This document shows positions 46,139 to 55,580 of a stretch of DNA of 64,000 bases, one piece after another. The position numbers were made by a program, and so were the translations under genes. The notes under the pieces were generated by a model, which made no database searches, had not been told where the DNA came from, and saw nothing but the letters and a program-made list of their open reading frames with translations. Source of the stretch: Verrucomicrobiota bacterium (GTDB taxonomy: Bacteria; Verrucomicrobiota; Verrucomicrobiia; Limisphaerales; JADLHS01); assembly GCA_029573725.1 (NCBI GenBank), contig JAKQDQ010000041.1, positions 62,001 to 126,000 on the forward strand. Reading direction: 5' to 3'. The stretch's first letter is position 1. Every line of letters begins with the position of its first letter.

Positions 46139-46768
46139 TCAAATGGTTCGGCCGGCACCGGCCTGCACAAATTTTCGGATTACCCGCAATTCCTCCTCGC
46201 CCGCAATAGTGTGCGGTTTTTGAAATTCGTGCCATTCGATGTTCAACCCGGCCTCCTGACAGCGTTTGATCTGCTTCCGCGTGATCTCGCAGGGAACGAC
46301 CGGGTCATGGGTGCCGTGCGTGACCAGAAACCGTTGCTGGCGGGTCAGGGGCGGCAAATGGCCAAGCACCTGATCCAACTCGGAGATCCACCCACTGATG
46401 CCCACCAGCCCGGCAAACCGGTGCGGGTAATGCAATCCGGCCTCCATCGTCATCAGACAACCCTGGGAAAATCCGCCGACCGTGGTCTGTTCGGTCGGGA
46501 AACCCGCCTGCCGTTGCGCGTCGAGCAGGTCGAACAGCAATTTGCGGCTGCGGTGGATCCCGGGCGTGCGCTCGCCATCCAGGTCAAACCAGGAATAGCC
46601 GCCGTAGTAGTCATCCGGGGCGTTGACCAGCAGGTAGTTCAACCACGGCAGTTGCAGCGCCTCCGGCAGCCAGCGATAGCCTTCAAGGCTGTCGCCCAAG
46701 CCGTGCAACATGATCATTAAATGCTTTGAACCGGAGTCGGGGGCGGGAATTAATTCACTGTGTAACAT
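46139..46768 (-). CDS. Alpha/beta-hydrolase, phospholipase/carboxylesterase family
   Basis: 209 residues from ATG 46768; the longer frame upstream overlaps the neighbouring gene. The catalytic triad is S101 (GGFSQGCLM), D155 (THGTHDPVVP) and H186 (QKPHTIAGEE). MLHGLGDSLEGYRWLPEAL supplies the oxyanion region. The family (acyl-protein thioesterase/lysophospholipase-like, Abhydrolase_2) cleaves ester or thioester bonds of small acyl substrates in the cytoplasm; the substrate is unknown. It follows the DUF2231/cytochrome gene by 38 bp on the same strand. Confidence 0.88.
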   Translation of the reverse strand: MLHSELIPAPDSGSKHLMIMLHGLGDSLEGYRWLPEALQLPWLNYLLVNAPDDYYGGYSWFDLDGERTPGIHRSRKLLFDLLDAQRQAGFPTEQTTVGGFSQGCLMTMEAGLHYPHRFAGLVGISGWISELDQVLGHLPPLTRQQRFLVTHGTHDPVVPCEITRKQIKRCQEAGLNIEWHEFQKPHTIAGEEELRVIRKFVQAGAGRTI

Positions 46769-46806
46769 AAACTGGAGAGCGGCCGCCGGTTCACACTGGC
46801 GCAGGC

Positions 46807-47634
46807 TCACTTGGGGTTGGCGGCGATACTGGCGCGAATGGCCTGCAGAATCTCCGGCCCCGGCTCGAGTTCGCGCAGGGTCACCGGTTGTGTCTGGCGG
46901 TTGGATTTCAACCACCAATTGAGCACGGCCAATTGCGCGGAGGAGGGTTGGGGTTTGCCGTCGGGCGGCATGTGGTCCTCGTCCCCCTCGGGCAGGTTGA
47001 TGTGCCAGCCGATCAAGGTTTGCGCTCCTTCCGCCGGGGCAAAGAGGGAGCCTGAATCGCCGCCCTTCAGCACTTGTTCCGCATTATCGAGGCGCAAACC
47101 GCCCTTGGATTTCGTTTCGCCATGGCAACTGATGCAATAATCATTGAACAGAGGCTGGATGAAGGTGGAGTAAACCGGCTGCGCCAGCAAGACCTCGCTG
47201 GAGACGGGGGCCGCAGCGGGAAGACGCTTTTTCGGCCAGGAAAGAAAGCCGCTCCCATGAGTGAGCGATCCTCCGAAGTGACCGGCGACGCCGAGCAGGA
47301 TCAAGGTGACGAACAAACTGCGGCGATAGGCAGTAAACCAACCGCGTTGCCGGATGATCCAAAGCAGCAGCACCGCCACCCCGGCCAGGGTGCCAAGCCA
47401 GCGATGCCAGAACAAAGTCCGCGCCTCATAGTGCGGGTTGATGGCCATGAACCAGCCCAGGAGCACGCTACTCAGCGCCGCCGGTATCGTGAACAGCAGA
47501 ATCAACCGGTTGGCCACCCGGAGCCGGCGGCCGCCCGGACGCAGGGCCAGCCACTCAAACAGCCCCAACAACACCAGGAAACCGATGGGCAGGTGGACAA
47601 TTAGTGGGTGAAATTTACCTAGATACTCAATCAT
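46807..47634 (-). CDS. DUF2231 membrane protein with planctomycete-type cytochrome c domain
   Basis: 275 residues. The N-terminal four-helix membrane region (FHPLIVHLPIGFLVLLGLFEWLAL ... GLLWIIRQ-type helices) is DUF2231-like with the HPxxVHxP motif. It is followed by a PSCyt1 cytochrome c domain with haem motif CISCH in FNDYCISCHGETKSKGGLRLD and a later HMPPDGKPQPSS distal Met-type loop. Such proteins are characteristic of Planctomycetes and Verrucomicrobia. Known homologues often go on into a leucine-rich-repeat C-terminus, which is missing here. The cytochrome is presumably matured by ResB/CcsA. Its redox partner is unknown. Confidence 0.87.
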   Translation of the reverse strand: MIEYLGKFHPLIVHLPIGFLVLLGLFEWLALRPGGRRLRVANRLILLFTIPAALSSVLLGWFMAINPHYEARTLFWHRWLGTLAGVAVLLLWIIRQRGWFTAYRRSLFVTLILLGVAGHFGGSLTHGSGFLSWPKKRLPAAAPVSSEVLLAQPVYSTFIQPLFNDYCISCHGETKSKGGLRLDNAEQVLKGGDSGSLFAPAEGAQTLIGWHINLPEGDEDHMPPDGKPQPSSAQLAVLNWWLKSNRQTQPVTLRELEPGPEILQAIRASIAANPK

Positions 47635-48157
47635 GCTTGGACGGCAAATTGCGCGCCGCCAGAGTGGCAGATTCGCGCTCCCGCCTCAATCGCAGAATGT
47701 GGATGTCCTTCGACCCGTCGCCGTCAAGCGGGCCGGAGGCGGAATGCAACTGCAGGTGCGCGTGGCGCGGGTTGGTCCGGTCAGCGATGCCGGGAGAAGT
47801 TCTGGGGCCATTCGTCGTCCCTGCCACGGAGGCGCGGAGGTACTGCCAACGCGCCATTGGATTTTAAAGCCGTGCGCTAATTCCCGCCGATTGGTCACTT
47901 CGCAGGCTGCGACAGGTCACACCGTTCGCCGCGATGGACCGCTGCCGCCAGACCGGGGGCGGCCCGGTGAAAGCTTTTCCCGCCCCGGGAATTCCACGGG
48001 GCAATGCGCTGCGCAACTTGGGAAACTGGACAAGCGCCATGCAGGTTTTCCACACGCCGGACAAGGTCCCGGGATTCCGGCTCGTTCGGAATCTGAACAT
48101 CGTTCCGTAAGCGCTTGATAATCGTGTCGTGTTCCCGGACGTCGCACCATCGCGACG
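47635..48157. other. Intergenic region, no gene recognised
   Basis: 523 bp between divergent genes. Short frames on both strands have no conserved motif, signal peptide or ribosome binding site, and no hairpin or repeat stood out. Promoters of both flanking genes should lie here. Confidence 0.4.
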
Positions 48158-49507
48158 ATGTTGGCAACGATTCTGCATGGGCGGGTTCGACGTATGTTGT
48201 ATCAAGGAGTCGTATCGAGAGGGAGGTTCGCGACGGTTGTCACGCTTCTCATTGTTTCCATCACCAGCCCAGGTTCATTCTCCGCCCGCGCCGCCGAGGT
48301 CCGGCTGGCCTGGGATCCGTCCCCGGATCCGCAGGTGGTGGGTTACCGCATCCATTACGGGCCGGGCAGCGGCAGTTATACCAACGCGATCACGGTGGGC
48401 GCGGCGACCACGGCGACGATCTCCGGATTGCTGGTGGGGGCGACCTATTATTTCGCCGCCACCGCGTTCAATACGAACGGGGATGAGAGCGTTTTCTCGA
48501 ATGAAGTGATGTATCAGCCCCTGCCGCCGGCCAACCAGCCCCCCACGCTCGGCGCGATTGCCGATGTGACGGTGAATGAAGGCGTCGGGCAGCAAACGGT
48601 GAATCTCTCGGGCATCGGCAGCGGCGCATCGAATGAACTGCAGACGCTGGTGGTGACCGCCAGATCGAGCAATCCGGCGTTGATCCCCGATCCCACGGTC
48701 ACTTACACCAGTCCCAATACGACAGGCACGTTGCGCTTCACCCCGGTGGCCTTCGGTTTCGGCACCGCCAGCATCACCGTCACGGTGGATGATGGCGGCG
48801 CGAGCAACAACCTCGTCACGCGGACCTTTACCGTCACGGTCAATCCAGTGAACCAGCCACCCACACTCAACACATTGACGGACCTGGTCCTGAACGAAGG
48901 CGATGGCTTGCAGACCGTCAACCTGTCCGGCATCACCAGTGGCGCAACGAACGAGACTCAAACCCTCGGGGTGACGGCAACTTCCAGCAACCCGGGCTTG
49001 ATCCCGCATCCCACTGTGATCTATTCCAGCCCGGATGCCATCGGGGCGCTCCGGTTCACCCCCGTGGCGGGAGCGGCCGGCGGGGCGGTCATCTCCGTCA
49101 CGGTGAACGACGGCGCAGCCAGCAACAACACGCTGACCCGTACGTTCAACGTGTCGGTGAATCGCCGACCCACCATCTCGACCATCGCCGATCAATCGGT
49201 GGCGATGGGGGCGGTCGTCCCGCCAATTTCGTTTATGATTGACGACGAGGAAACGGCCGCCAGCAGTCTGGCCGTCACCGTGACTTCGACGAATCAATCG
49301 CTCCTTGCCGATGCGGATATCGTGATCAGCGGCTCCGGGGCCAGCCGCAGCCTGAACCTGTTGCCGGCGGCGGACCAGGCCGGGGTTACGGAGATCACCG
49401 TCACCGTGAATGACGGTCGGGCCAGCGCGGATCGGATTTTCCTGTTCACCGTCCGGCAGCGTCCCGCAGCGCCCGGGGGGCTGAGAATCGTGCAGATCGC
49501 GCCGTAA
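48158..49507 (+). CDS. Secreted protein with fibronectin type III and cadherin/Ig-like repeats
   Basis: 449 residues from ATG 48158; ATG 48194 (MLYQGVV) gives an equally good signal peptide. After cleavage near ARAAE comes a fibronectin III domain (VRLAWDPSPDPQVVGYRIHYG ... YYFAATAFNTNGDESVFSNEV). Three ~100-residue repeats follow, each opening with 'NQPPT(L).T(I/L).D..(V/L)NEG.G.QTVNLSGI' and closing with 'ITVTV.DGGASNN...RTFTVTVN'. The third repeat is diverged. No anchor or sorting signal is visible. Such repeats serve as spacers or ligand-binding modules in surface proteins; the function is unknown. Confidence 0.85.
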   Translation: MLATILHGRVRRMLYQGVVSRGRFATVVTLLIVSITSPGSFSARAAEVRLAWDPSPDPQVVGYRIHYGPGSGSYTNAITVGAATTATISGLLVGATYYFAATAFNTNGDESVFSNEVMYQPLPPANQPPTLGAIADVTVNEGVGQQTVNLSGIGSGASNELQTLVVTARSSNPALIPDPTVTYTSPNTTGTLRFTPVAFGFGTASITVTVDDGGASNNLVTRTFTVTVNPVNQPPTLNTLTDLVLNEGDGLQTVNLSGITSGATNETQTLGVTATSSNPGLIPHPTVIYSSPDAIGALRFTPVAGAAGGAVISVTVNDGAASNNTLTRTFNVSVNRRPTISTIADQSVAMGAVVPPISFMIDDEETAASSLAVTVTSTNQSLLADADIVISGSGASRSLNLLPAADQAGVTEITVTVNDGRASADRIFLFTVRQRPAAPGGLRIVQIAP

Positions 49508-49590
49508 CCCCGGGACGGGACACCTGGCGTGCCCGGCCTTGGGCTTTCGAAAAATGATCTTGGCCGGACGCTGCCCGGCGATAGGATCAC

Positions 49591-50037
49591 ATGGTGAGCA
49601 GGAAGAGCGGCAAGATCGCCGGGCGCATCGCCGCCTTTCAAGGCGGGCCGCTGGACGCGCATTACCTGGCCTATTTCGATTGTTTCAATCAGCAGCAGTT
49701 TTATGAGGCGCATGATGTGTTGGAGGAACTCTGGCTGACGGAGCGCCACGGGCCGTTGGGGAAATTTTACCAGGGGTTGATTCAACTGGCTGGAGCGTTT
49801 GTACACCTGCAAAAAGACCGGCTGCGACCGGCCGCCGCCCTGCTCAAGCTGGCCCGCGCCAACTTGAGCCGGCATCTGCCGGTGCGGGAACAGCTTGATC
49901 TCACGGAAGTGCTGGCGCTGACCGGACAATGGCTCGACTGGTTGGAAACGGAACAGTTCACGCGGAACCCCCTGCAGAAACACCCCGCGCCCAGGTTGCA
50001 GTTGCAAGCGGAAGACCGGCCGGACTGCGCTGTGTGA
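49591..50037 (+). CDS. DUF309 family protein
   Basis: 148 residues. The all-helical DUF309 core is clear: FNQQQFYEAHDVLEELWL, then FYQGLIQLAGAFVHLQKDRLRPAAALLKLA. The family carries a conserved E-x-H...E-x-W pattern (EAHDVLEELW). Its biochemical role is not established. It is 83 bp after the secreted repeat protein and 113 bp before nifJ, on the same strand. The C-terminal ~30 residues are variable. Confidence 0.85.
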   Translation: MVSRKSGKIAGRIAAFQGGPLDAHYLAYFDCFNQQQFYEAHDVLEELWLTERHGPLGKFYQGLIQLAGAFVHLQKDRLRPAAALLKLARANLSRHLPVREQLDLTEVLALTGQWLDWLETEQFTRNPLQKHPAPRLQLQAEDRPDCAV

Positions 50038-50150
50038 GCGGTGCGCCACCAGGCCGCACATCCGGCGGGCGGCGTTAACGCAATTTCTGGGCATTGATTG
50101 ACAAGAGATGGTTTTCCAGATGCCGCCATCTCGGGGACGCTGTTGTGCAG

Positions 50151-53100
50151 ATGAAACAAGCGCACTTTCAGACCCTGGACGCGAATGAAGCCGTGGCCCG
50201 GATTGCCTACCAGCTCAGCGAGGTGATCGCCATCTATCCCATCACTCCGGCGTCGCCGATGGGGGAATGGGCGGATCAGTGGGCGGCGTACCACCGGCAT
50301 AATTTCTGGGGCACGGTGCCGGCGGTGGTCGAGATGCAAAGCGAGGCCGGAGCCGCCGGTGCGGTGCATGGCGCCCTGCAAACCGGGGCGCTCGCCACCA
50401 CCTTCACCGCATCGCAGGGCTTGCTGCTGATGATTCCCAACATGTACAAAATTGCCGGGGAACTGACCCCGACGGTGTTTCACATCGCGGCCCGCTCAAT
50501 TGCCGCGCAGGCGTTGTCCATTTTTGGCGATCATCAGGATGTCATGGCCGCCCGGCAGACCGGTTGGGCGATGCTGTGTTCCAACTCGGTGCAGGAGGCC
50601 CAGGACCTGGCGCTGATTGCGCACGCCGCAACGTTGGAGTCCCGGATTCCCTTTGTGCATTTCTTCGATGGGTTCCGCACCTCGCACGAAGTGGGCAAGA
50701 TCGAAATGATCACCGCCGCGACTCTCCGGGCCATGATCAAGGAAGAACTGGTCACGGCGCATCGGGAGCGCGGACTGACGCCGGACCGTCCGGTGCTGCG
50801 CGGCACGGCCCAGAATCCCGACGTTTATTTCCAAGCGCGCGAGGCGGTCAATCCGTTCTACGCCCGGTGTGCCGCGATTGTCGCCGCGACGATGGCGCGG
50901 TTTGGTGAACTGACCGGACGCACCTATCAGCCGTACGAATATCACGGCGCGCCGGATGCGGAATCGGTAATTGTTCTGATGGGGTCGGGGGCGGAGACGG
51001 TGCATGAAACGGTGGACCACCTGAACGCCCATGGTCAGCGGCTGGGGGTGTTGAAGGTGCGGCTCTACCGGCCGTGGGACGCGGAACGCTTCGTGGCCGC
51101 ACTCCCGGCGTCGGTACGGAAGATGGCCGTGCTGGATCGGACGAAGGAGCCAGGGGCGGGTGGCGAGCCGCTCTACCTGGATGTGCTGCAGGCGCTCGCC
51201 GAGGCCGGGCGCAAGGCGACCACCGCGGGAGCGTTCCCCGTGGCGCCGGTCGTGGTCGGAGGACGCTACGGCCTGTCTTCCAAGGAATTCACCCCGGCGA
51301 TGGTGAAGGCGGTGTTTGACAACCTGGCGGCCCCCGCACCCGCAAACCATTTCACGGTGGGGATCAACGACGACGTGTGCCAGACGAGCCTGGTGGTGGA
51401 CGAGACGTTTTCGATCGAACCGCCGGAGGTGACGCGGGCCCTGTTTTATGGACTGGGCTCGGACGGCACCGTGGGCGCCAACAAGGAATCCATCAAGATC
51501 ATCGGTGAGAACACCGGGTATTTTGCGCAGGGTTATTTCGTTTATGATTCCAAAAAAGCCGGCGCAACCACCGTGTCGCACTTGCGCTTCGGCCCCCGAC
51601 CGATCCGTTCGACCTACCTCATCACGCAGGCGAATTTCGTCGCGTGCCATCAACCGCTGTTCCTGCAACGCATGAACGTGGCGGAATGTCTCGTGCCGGG
51701 CGGCACATTGTTGTTGAATTCCCCGCACCCGCCCGAAGCGGTCTGGCAGCATCTGCCCCCGGAAACGCAGCGGGATTTGATCGCGAAGCGGGCGAAGGTG
51801 TACACCATTGACGCGCTCCGCGTGGCGCGCGCCGCCGGGATGGGGTTGCGGATCAATACCGTGATGCAAACCTGCTTCTTCTCGGTGTCCGGGGTGCTGC
51901 CGCGCGACGCGGCCATCGACGCCATCAAAGATTCCATCCGGAAAGCCTACGGGAAAAAGGGGGACGAAGTGGTGCAGAGGAACATCGCCGCGGTGGATAC
52001 GACCCTGGCCAATCTCTGCGCGGTGCCGGTGCCGGAGGCCGTGGACAGCGTGACCGCCATCCGGCCGCCGGTGCCGGATGGCGCGCCGGAGTTTGTGCGG
52101 CGCGTGCTCGGGCCGGTGATTGCCGGGAAAGGCGACCGCCTGCCGGTCAGCGCCCTGCCCAACGACGGCACGTATCCGACCGCCACGGCCAGGTGGGAGA
52201 AGCGGAATCTGGCGGTGGAGGTGCCGGTGTGGGAGCCGGACATTTGCATCCAATGCGGAAAATGCGTCTTTGTGTGTCCGCACGCGGCAATTCGCAGCAA
52301 GGTGTACGACGATGCCGTTTTGGATCCGGCGGGATTTTTATCCGTGCCGGCGCGTTTGCCCGAGTGGAAGGACAAGCGTTATACACTGCAGGTGGCGGTG
52401 GAGGATTGCACCGGCTGCGGTGTTTGCGTGGACGTCTGCCCGGCCCGGAACAAGTCCGAGGCCAAACTGAAAGCCATCAACATGCAGCCGCAGGCGCCCG
52501 TGCGGCAGGCGGGGATCAGGAATTGGGAACATTTTCTGACAATCCCGGAATTGGACCGGCGGACGGTTTCGACCCAGAACGTGCGCAGCATGCAGACTTT
52601 GGAATCCCTGTTTGAATTTTCGGGTGCGTGTGCGGGGTGCGGGGAGACCCCCTACATCAAGCTGCTGACACAACTTTTCGGCGATCGGATGATCGTGGCC
52701 AACGCCACCGGTTGTTCCTCCATTTATGGCGGCAACCTGCCCACCACGCCGTGGACGAAAAATCATGAAGGCCGCGGACCGGCCTGGAGCAATTCGTTGT
52801 TCGAGGACAACGCGGAATTCGGGCTGGGGTTCCGGGTGAGCCTGGACAAGCAGCGCCAGTTTGCCGGTGAGTTGTTGCAACAACTGTCCGGCGCACTCGG
52901 CGCGGAATGGGTGGAGGGCCTGTTGACGGCAGATCAGAAGGATGAAGCCGGCATTTATGAGCAACGCGAGCGGGTCGCCGAATTGAAACGCCGGCTCGCG
53001 ACGCTGAATTCCCCGGAAGCCCGGCGCCTGCTGGTCCTGGCGGACATGCTGGTGCGCAAGAGCGTGTGGATCATCGGCGGGGACGGCTGGGGTTACGACA

Positions 53101-53762
53101 TTGGCTACGGTGGCCTGGATCACGTGCTGGCTAGCGGTCACAATGTGAAGGTGCTGTTGCTGGATACGGAGGTTTATTCCAACACCGGCGGCCAGGCCTC
53201 GAAAGCCACGCCGCTGGGGGCGGTGGCGAAATTTGCGGTGGGGGGCAAGCCGGCGGCGAAGAAGGACCTGGGGCTGATCGCCATGACGTACGGAAACATC
53301 TACGTGGCCAGCGTGGCGATGGGAGCGAAGGATGAGCACACGCTGAAAGCGTTTCTGGAGGCCGAGGCCTATGAAGGGCCGGCGTTGATCATTGCCTATT
53401 CGCAGTGCATTGCGCACGGCATCAACATGGCCACCGGCATGCAAAACCAGAAGGCGGCGGTGAACTCCGGACACTGGTTGTTGTATCGGTACCATCCCGA
53501 CCGCGCGGCGCGCGGGGAGAATCCGTTGCAATTGGATTCCGGCAATCCGCGCCTCAAACTGGGCGAATATCGGGCCATGGAAAACCGCTACAAAATGCTG
53601 GGCAAGAGCCATCCGGAGGCGGCGCAAACCCTGCTGACGCGCGCGCAGGAAGAGGTGAATTTGCGGTGGAAGCTCTACCAGCACCTGGCGGCCCGGGAGT
53701 GGAAGCCCGGAGAGGACCCGCCTGAAACGCCCGTGCCGGCGGCCATGGGCGCGGCCAAGTAA
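50151..53762 (+). CDS. nifJ: Pyruvate:ferredoxin (flavodoxin) oxidoreductase, fused single-chain
   Basis: 1203 residues from ATG 50151; an in-frame start 57 bp earlier is less likely. PFOR converts pyruvate, CoA and ferredoxin to acetyl-CoA, CO2 and reduced ferredoxin. The domain order is as in homodimeric PFOR: pyrimidine-binding TPP domain (AIYPITPASPMGEWADQW), domain II, gamma domain, a ferredoxin domain with two 4Fe-4S motifs (CIQCGKCVFVCP at ~699, CTGCGVCVDVCP at ~753), then the TPP/third-cluster domain with CAGCGETPYIK (~827) and the TPP-binding GDGWGYDIGYGGLDHV. A consensus TTGACA (50098-50103) lies upstream, but its -10 partner is weak. It begins the plus-strand cluster that continues into complex I. 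Confidence 0.97.
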   Translation: MKQAHFQTLDANEAVARIAYQLSEVIAIYPITPASPMGEWADQWAAYHRHNFWGTVPAVVEMQSEAGAAGAVHGALQTGALATTFTASQGLLLMIPNMYKIAGELTPTVFHIAARSIAAQALSIFGDHQDVMAARQTGWAMLCSNSVQEAQDLALIAHAATLESRIPFVHFFDGFRTSHEVGKIEMITAATLRAMIKEELVTAHRERGLTPDRPVLRGTAQNPDVYFQAREAVNPFYARCAAIVAATMARFGELTGRTYQPYEYHGAPDAESVIVLMGSGAETVHETVDHLNAHGQRLGVLKVRLYRPWDAERFVAALPASVRKMAVLDRTKEPGAGGEPLYLDVLQALAEAGRKATTAGAFPVAPVVVGGRYGLSSKEFTPAMVKAVFDNLAAPAPANHFTVGINDDVCQTSLVVDETFSIEPPEVTRALFYGLGSDGTVGANKESIKIIGENTGYFAQGYFVYDSKKAGATTVSHLRFGPRPIRSTYLITQANFVACHQPLFLQRMNVAECLVPGGTLLLNSPHPPEAVWQHLPPETQRDLIAKRAKVYTIDALRVARAAGMGLRINTVMQTCFFSVSGVLPRDAAIDAIKDSIRKAYGKKGDEVVQRNIAAVDTTLANLCAVPVPEAVDSVTAIRPPVPDGAPEFVRRVLGPVIAGKGDRLPVSALPNDGTYPTATARWEKRNLAVEVPVWEPDICIQCGKCVFVCPHAAIRSKVYDDAVLDPAGFLSVPARLPEWKDKRYTLQVAVEDCTGCGVCVDVCPARNKSEAKLKAINMQPQAPVRQAGIRNWEHFLTIPELDRRTVSTQNVRSMQTLESLFEFSGACAGCGETPYIKLLTQLFGDRMIVANATGCSSIYGGNLPTTPWTKNHEGRGPAWSNSLFEDNAEFGLGFRVSLDKQRQFAGELLQQLSGALGAEWVEGLLTADQKDEAGIYEQRERVAELKRRLATLNSPEARRLLVLADMLVRKSVWIIGGDGWGYDIGYGGLDHVLASGHNVKVLLLDTEVYSNTGGQASKATPLGAVAKFAVGGKPAAKKDLGLIAMTYGNIYVASVAMGAKDEHTLKAFLEAEAYEGPALIIAYSQCIAHGINMATGMQNQKAAVNSGHWLLYRYHPDRAARGENPLQLDSGNPRLKLGEYRAMENRYKMLGKSHPEAAQTLLTRAQEEVNLRWKLYQHLAAREWKPGEDPPETPVPAAMGAAK

Positions 53763-53833
53763 CATGCCGCCGGCCAATTAGATCATGCCGAAAACCACAT
53801 AACGAAAGCCCTGGGCATTGCATAGGAGGCCTT

Positions 53834-54829
53834 ATGAACCTCGAAACCACTTATCTCGGTTTGAAACTCCGCTCCCCCCTGGTCCCCTCCGCAGCGCAAC
53901 CGCTGACCGAGAACCTGGACCAGATCAAGCGCCTGGAAGCCGCCGGCGCGGGGGCGATCGTGCTGCACTCGTTGTTTGAAGAGCAGCTTTCGCTGGAACG
54001 CCGCGACTTGTTTGAGTGCCTGGAGCAGGGAACGGAAAGCTACGCCGAGGCGTTGAGCTATTTTCCCGTGCCCTCGGAATTTCACGTGGGGCCGGAGCTG
54101 TATTTAAAGAAACTGGCCCGGGCCAAGGCGGCCGTGCGGGTGCCGATCATCGGCAGCTTGAACGGAGCGACCCGCGGCAACTGGATGGATTACGCCCGGC
54201 AGATGGAGCAGGCGGGCGCGGATGCGCTGGAGTTGAACATTTACTGGATTCCAACCGATCCATCCTTGACGGCGCTGGAAATCGAGAATCGGTACGTGGA
54301 CATCCTGCAGGCCGTCCGGCAGCAGGTGCGGATTCCGGTGGCGGTGAAGTTGAGTCCGTTCTTCACGAATTTTGCCCATGTGGCGCGACGGCTGGAGGCC
54401 GCGGGCGCGGACGGACTGGTGCTGTTCAACCGGTTTTATCAGCCGGACCTGGATCTGGAGGCGCTGGAGGTGACCAACAAGGTGTTGTTGAGCACGCCCA
54501 TGGCCATGCGCCTGCCGTTGCGCTGGACGGCCATCCTGCGCGATCAGCTGCAGTTGAGCCTGGCCGCGAGCAGCGGCATCCACCGGGCCAGTGACGCGCT
54601 GAAAATGCTGATGGCGGGTGCCGACGTGACGATGATGTGTTCCGCGTTGTTGCGTTACGGGGAGCAGCATCTGGCGGTGGTGGAACGCGACATGCGCCAC
54701 TGGCTGGAGCAGCACGGGTATGCATCACTGGACCAGCTTCGTGGCAGCATGAGCCAGCGCAGCTGCCCCGACCCGACCGCGTTCGAGCGGGCGCAGTATG
54801 TGCGCGCCGTATCCAGCTACCCGCGGTGA
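53834..54829 (+). CDS. Dihydroorotate dehydrogenase-like flavoprotein
   Basis: 331 residues with a strong ribosome binding site (AGGAGG, 53823-53828). A TIM-barrel FMN fold of the DHODH family: GLKLRSPLVPSAAQPLT, IIGSLNGATRGNWMDYARQMEQAGADALELN, PVAVKLSPFFTNF and SSGIHRASDALKMLMAGADVTMMCSALLRYG (phosphate-binding end). The N-terminal half resembles DHODH class 1, but the catalytic loop differs, so pyrimidine synthesis is not assumed. It is 71 bp after nifJ and the pairing with PFOR recurs in other anaerobes and Verrucomicrobia. A role passing electrons is inferred. Confidence 0.9.
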   Translation: MNLETTYLGLKLRSPLVPSAAQPLTENLDQIKRLEAAGAGAIVLHSLFEEQLSLERRDLFECLEQGTESYAEALSYFPVPSEFHVGPELYLKKLARAKAAVRVPIIGSLNGATRGNWMDYARQMEQAGADALELNIYWIPTDPSLTALEIENRYVDILQAVRQQVRIPVAVKLSPFFTNFAHVARRLEAAGADGLVLFNRFYQPDLDLEALEVTNKVLLSTPMAMRLPLRWTAILRDQLQLSLAASSGIHRASDALKMLMAGADVTMMCSALLRYGEQHLAVVERDMRHWLEQHGYASLDQLRGSMSQRSCPDPTAFERAQYVRAVSSYPR

Positions 54830-54919
54830 CTGGCCCGGACCGCTCGCGACTTGATTCGTGGTGCAGTGAATTTTAACCTCCCCACCAATCGGGGCGGGCG
54901 GCGGTGGCGGGAAGATTAT

Positions 54920-55510
54920 ATGCTTGGCGAAGGGATCATCAAAGGCATGGTGGAGACGGCACGCAATTTCCTGGGCAGTTATGTCCGGGAAGACCGGCTG
55001 ACCACCGTGCAGTATCCCGAGGAGCGCGAGCCGCAGATTGAGAACGCGCGGCAGTTTCCCTTCCTGGTCTATGACGGCGAGGATTGGGAAACGGGACTGC
55101 GCTGCGTGGCCTGCCAGATATGTGAAAAGGAGTGCCCGCCCCAGTGCATCTACATCGTCAAAAGCAAGGACAAGAAGCCGGACTACAAGGGACAGATGCA
55201 GTTTTATCCGGCAATCTTCGACATTGACCTCTCGGTGTGCATGAGCTGCCAGATTTGCGTCGAGGTTTGCCCGTTTGAAGCGATCAAAATGGACACCGAT
55301 TACGAATGGAGCACCCCGGACCGGTTCGCCGCTTTGCTCGTGCATAAGGATCAACTGGCCAGACCCAATGCGTACTATCAGCAGTTGCATCCGACGGATG
55401 CCGCCGCCTCCGACGCCGTGCTCGCGCAGGAACGGGCCCGGGCGCAGGCCAAAGCCCGGGCGGCGGCGGAGCTCAAAACCAAGGCGGCGGCCCCGCCCCC
55501 AACCAGTTGA
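54920..55510 (+). CDS. nuoI: NADH-quinone oxidoreductase subunit I (two 4Fe-4S clusters)
   Basis: 196 residues from ATG 54920, matching the usual NuoI start (MLGEGIIKGMVETARNFLGSY); a TTG frame 69 bp upstream is less likely. Two ferredoxin motifs, CVACQICEKECP and CMSCQICVEVCP, bind clusters N6a and N6b that carry electrons from the peripheral arm to the quinone site. The last ~50 residues are an Ala/Lys-rich tail. It lies 90 bp after the DHODH-like gene and 70 bp before nuoH, an order (I before H) unlike E. coli (H then I). Confidence 0.93.
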   Translation: MLGEGIIKGMVETARNFLGSYVREDRLTTVQYPEEREPQIENARQFPFLVYDGEDWETGLRCVACQICEKECPPQCIYIVKSKDKKPDYKGQMQFYPAIFDIDLSVCMSCQICVEVCPFEAIKMDTDYEWSTPDRFAALLVHKDQLARPNAYYQQLHPTDAAASDAVLAQERARAQAKARAAAELKTKAAAPPPTS

Positions 55511-55580
55511 AATGCCCATGTTGACGCCGCTTACGTTCGCTCCGGATTCCCTCCGGCGGCCGCCGGCTTAGAAGCTGCCC

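Noticed and set aside
47627..47857. 76-residue minus-strand gene
   Set aside because: It overlaps the start of the DUF2231 gene, with no ribosome binding site or recognised motif.
50496..52283. 595-residue antisense open frame opposite nifJ
   Set aside because: It lies wholly opposite a certain gene, is His/Arg/Gly-rich with no domain, and reflects GC bias.
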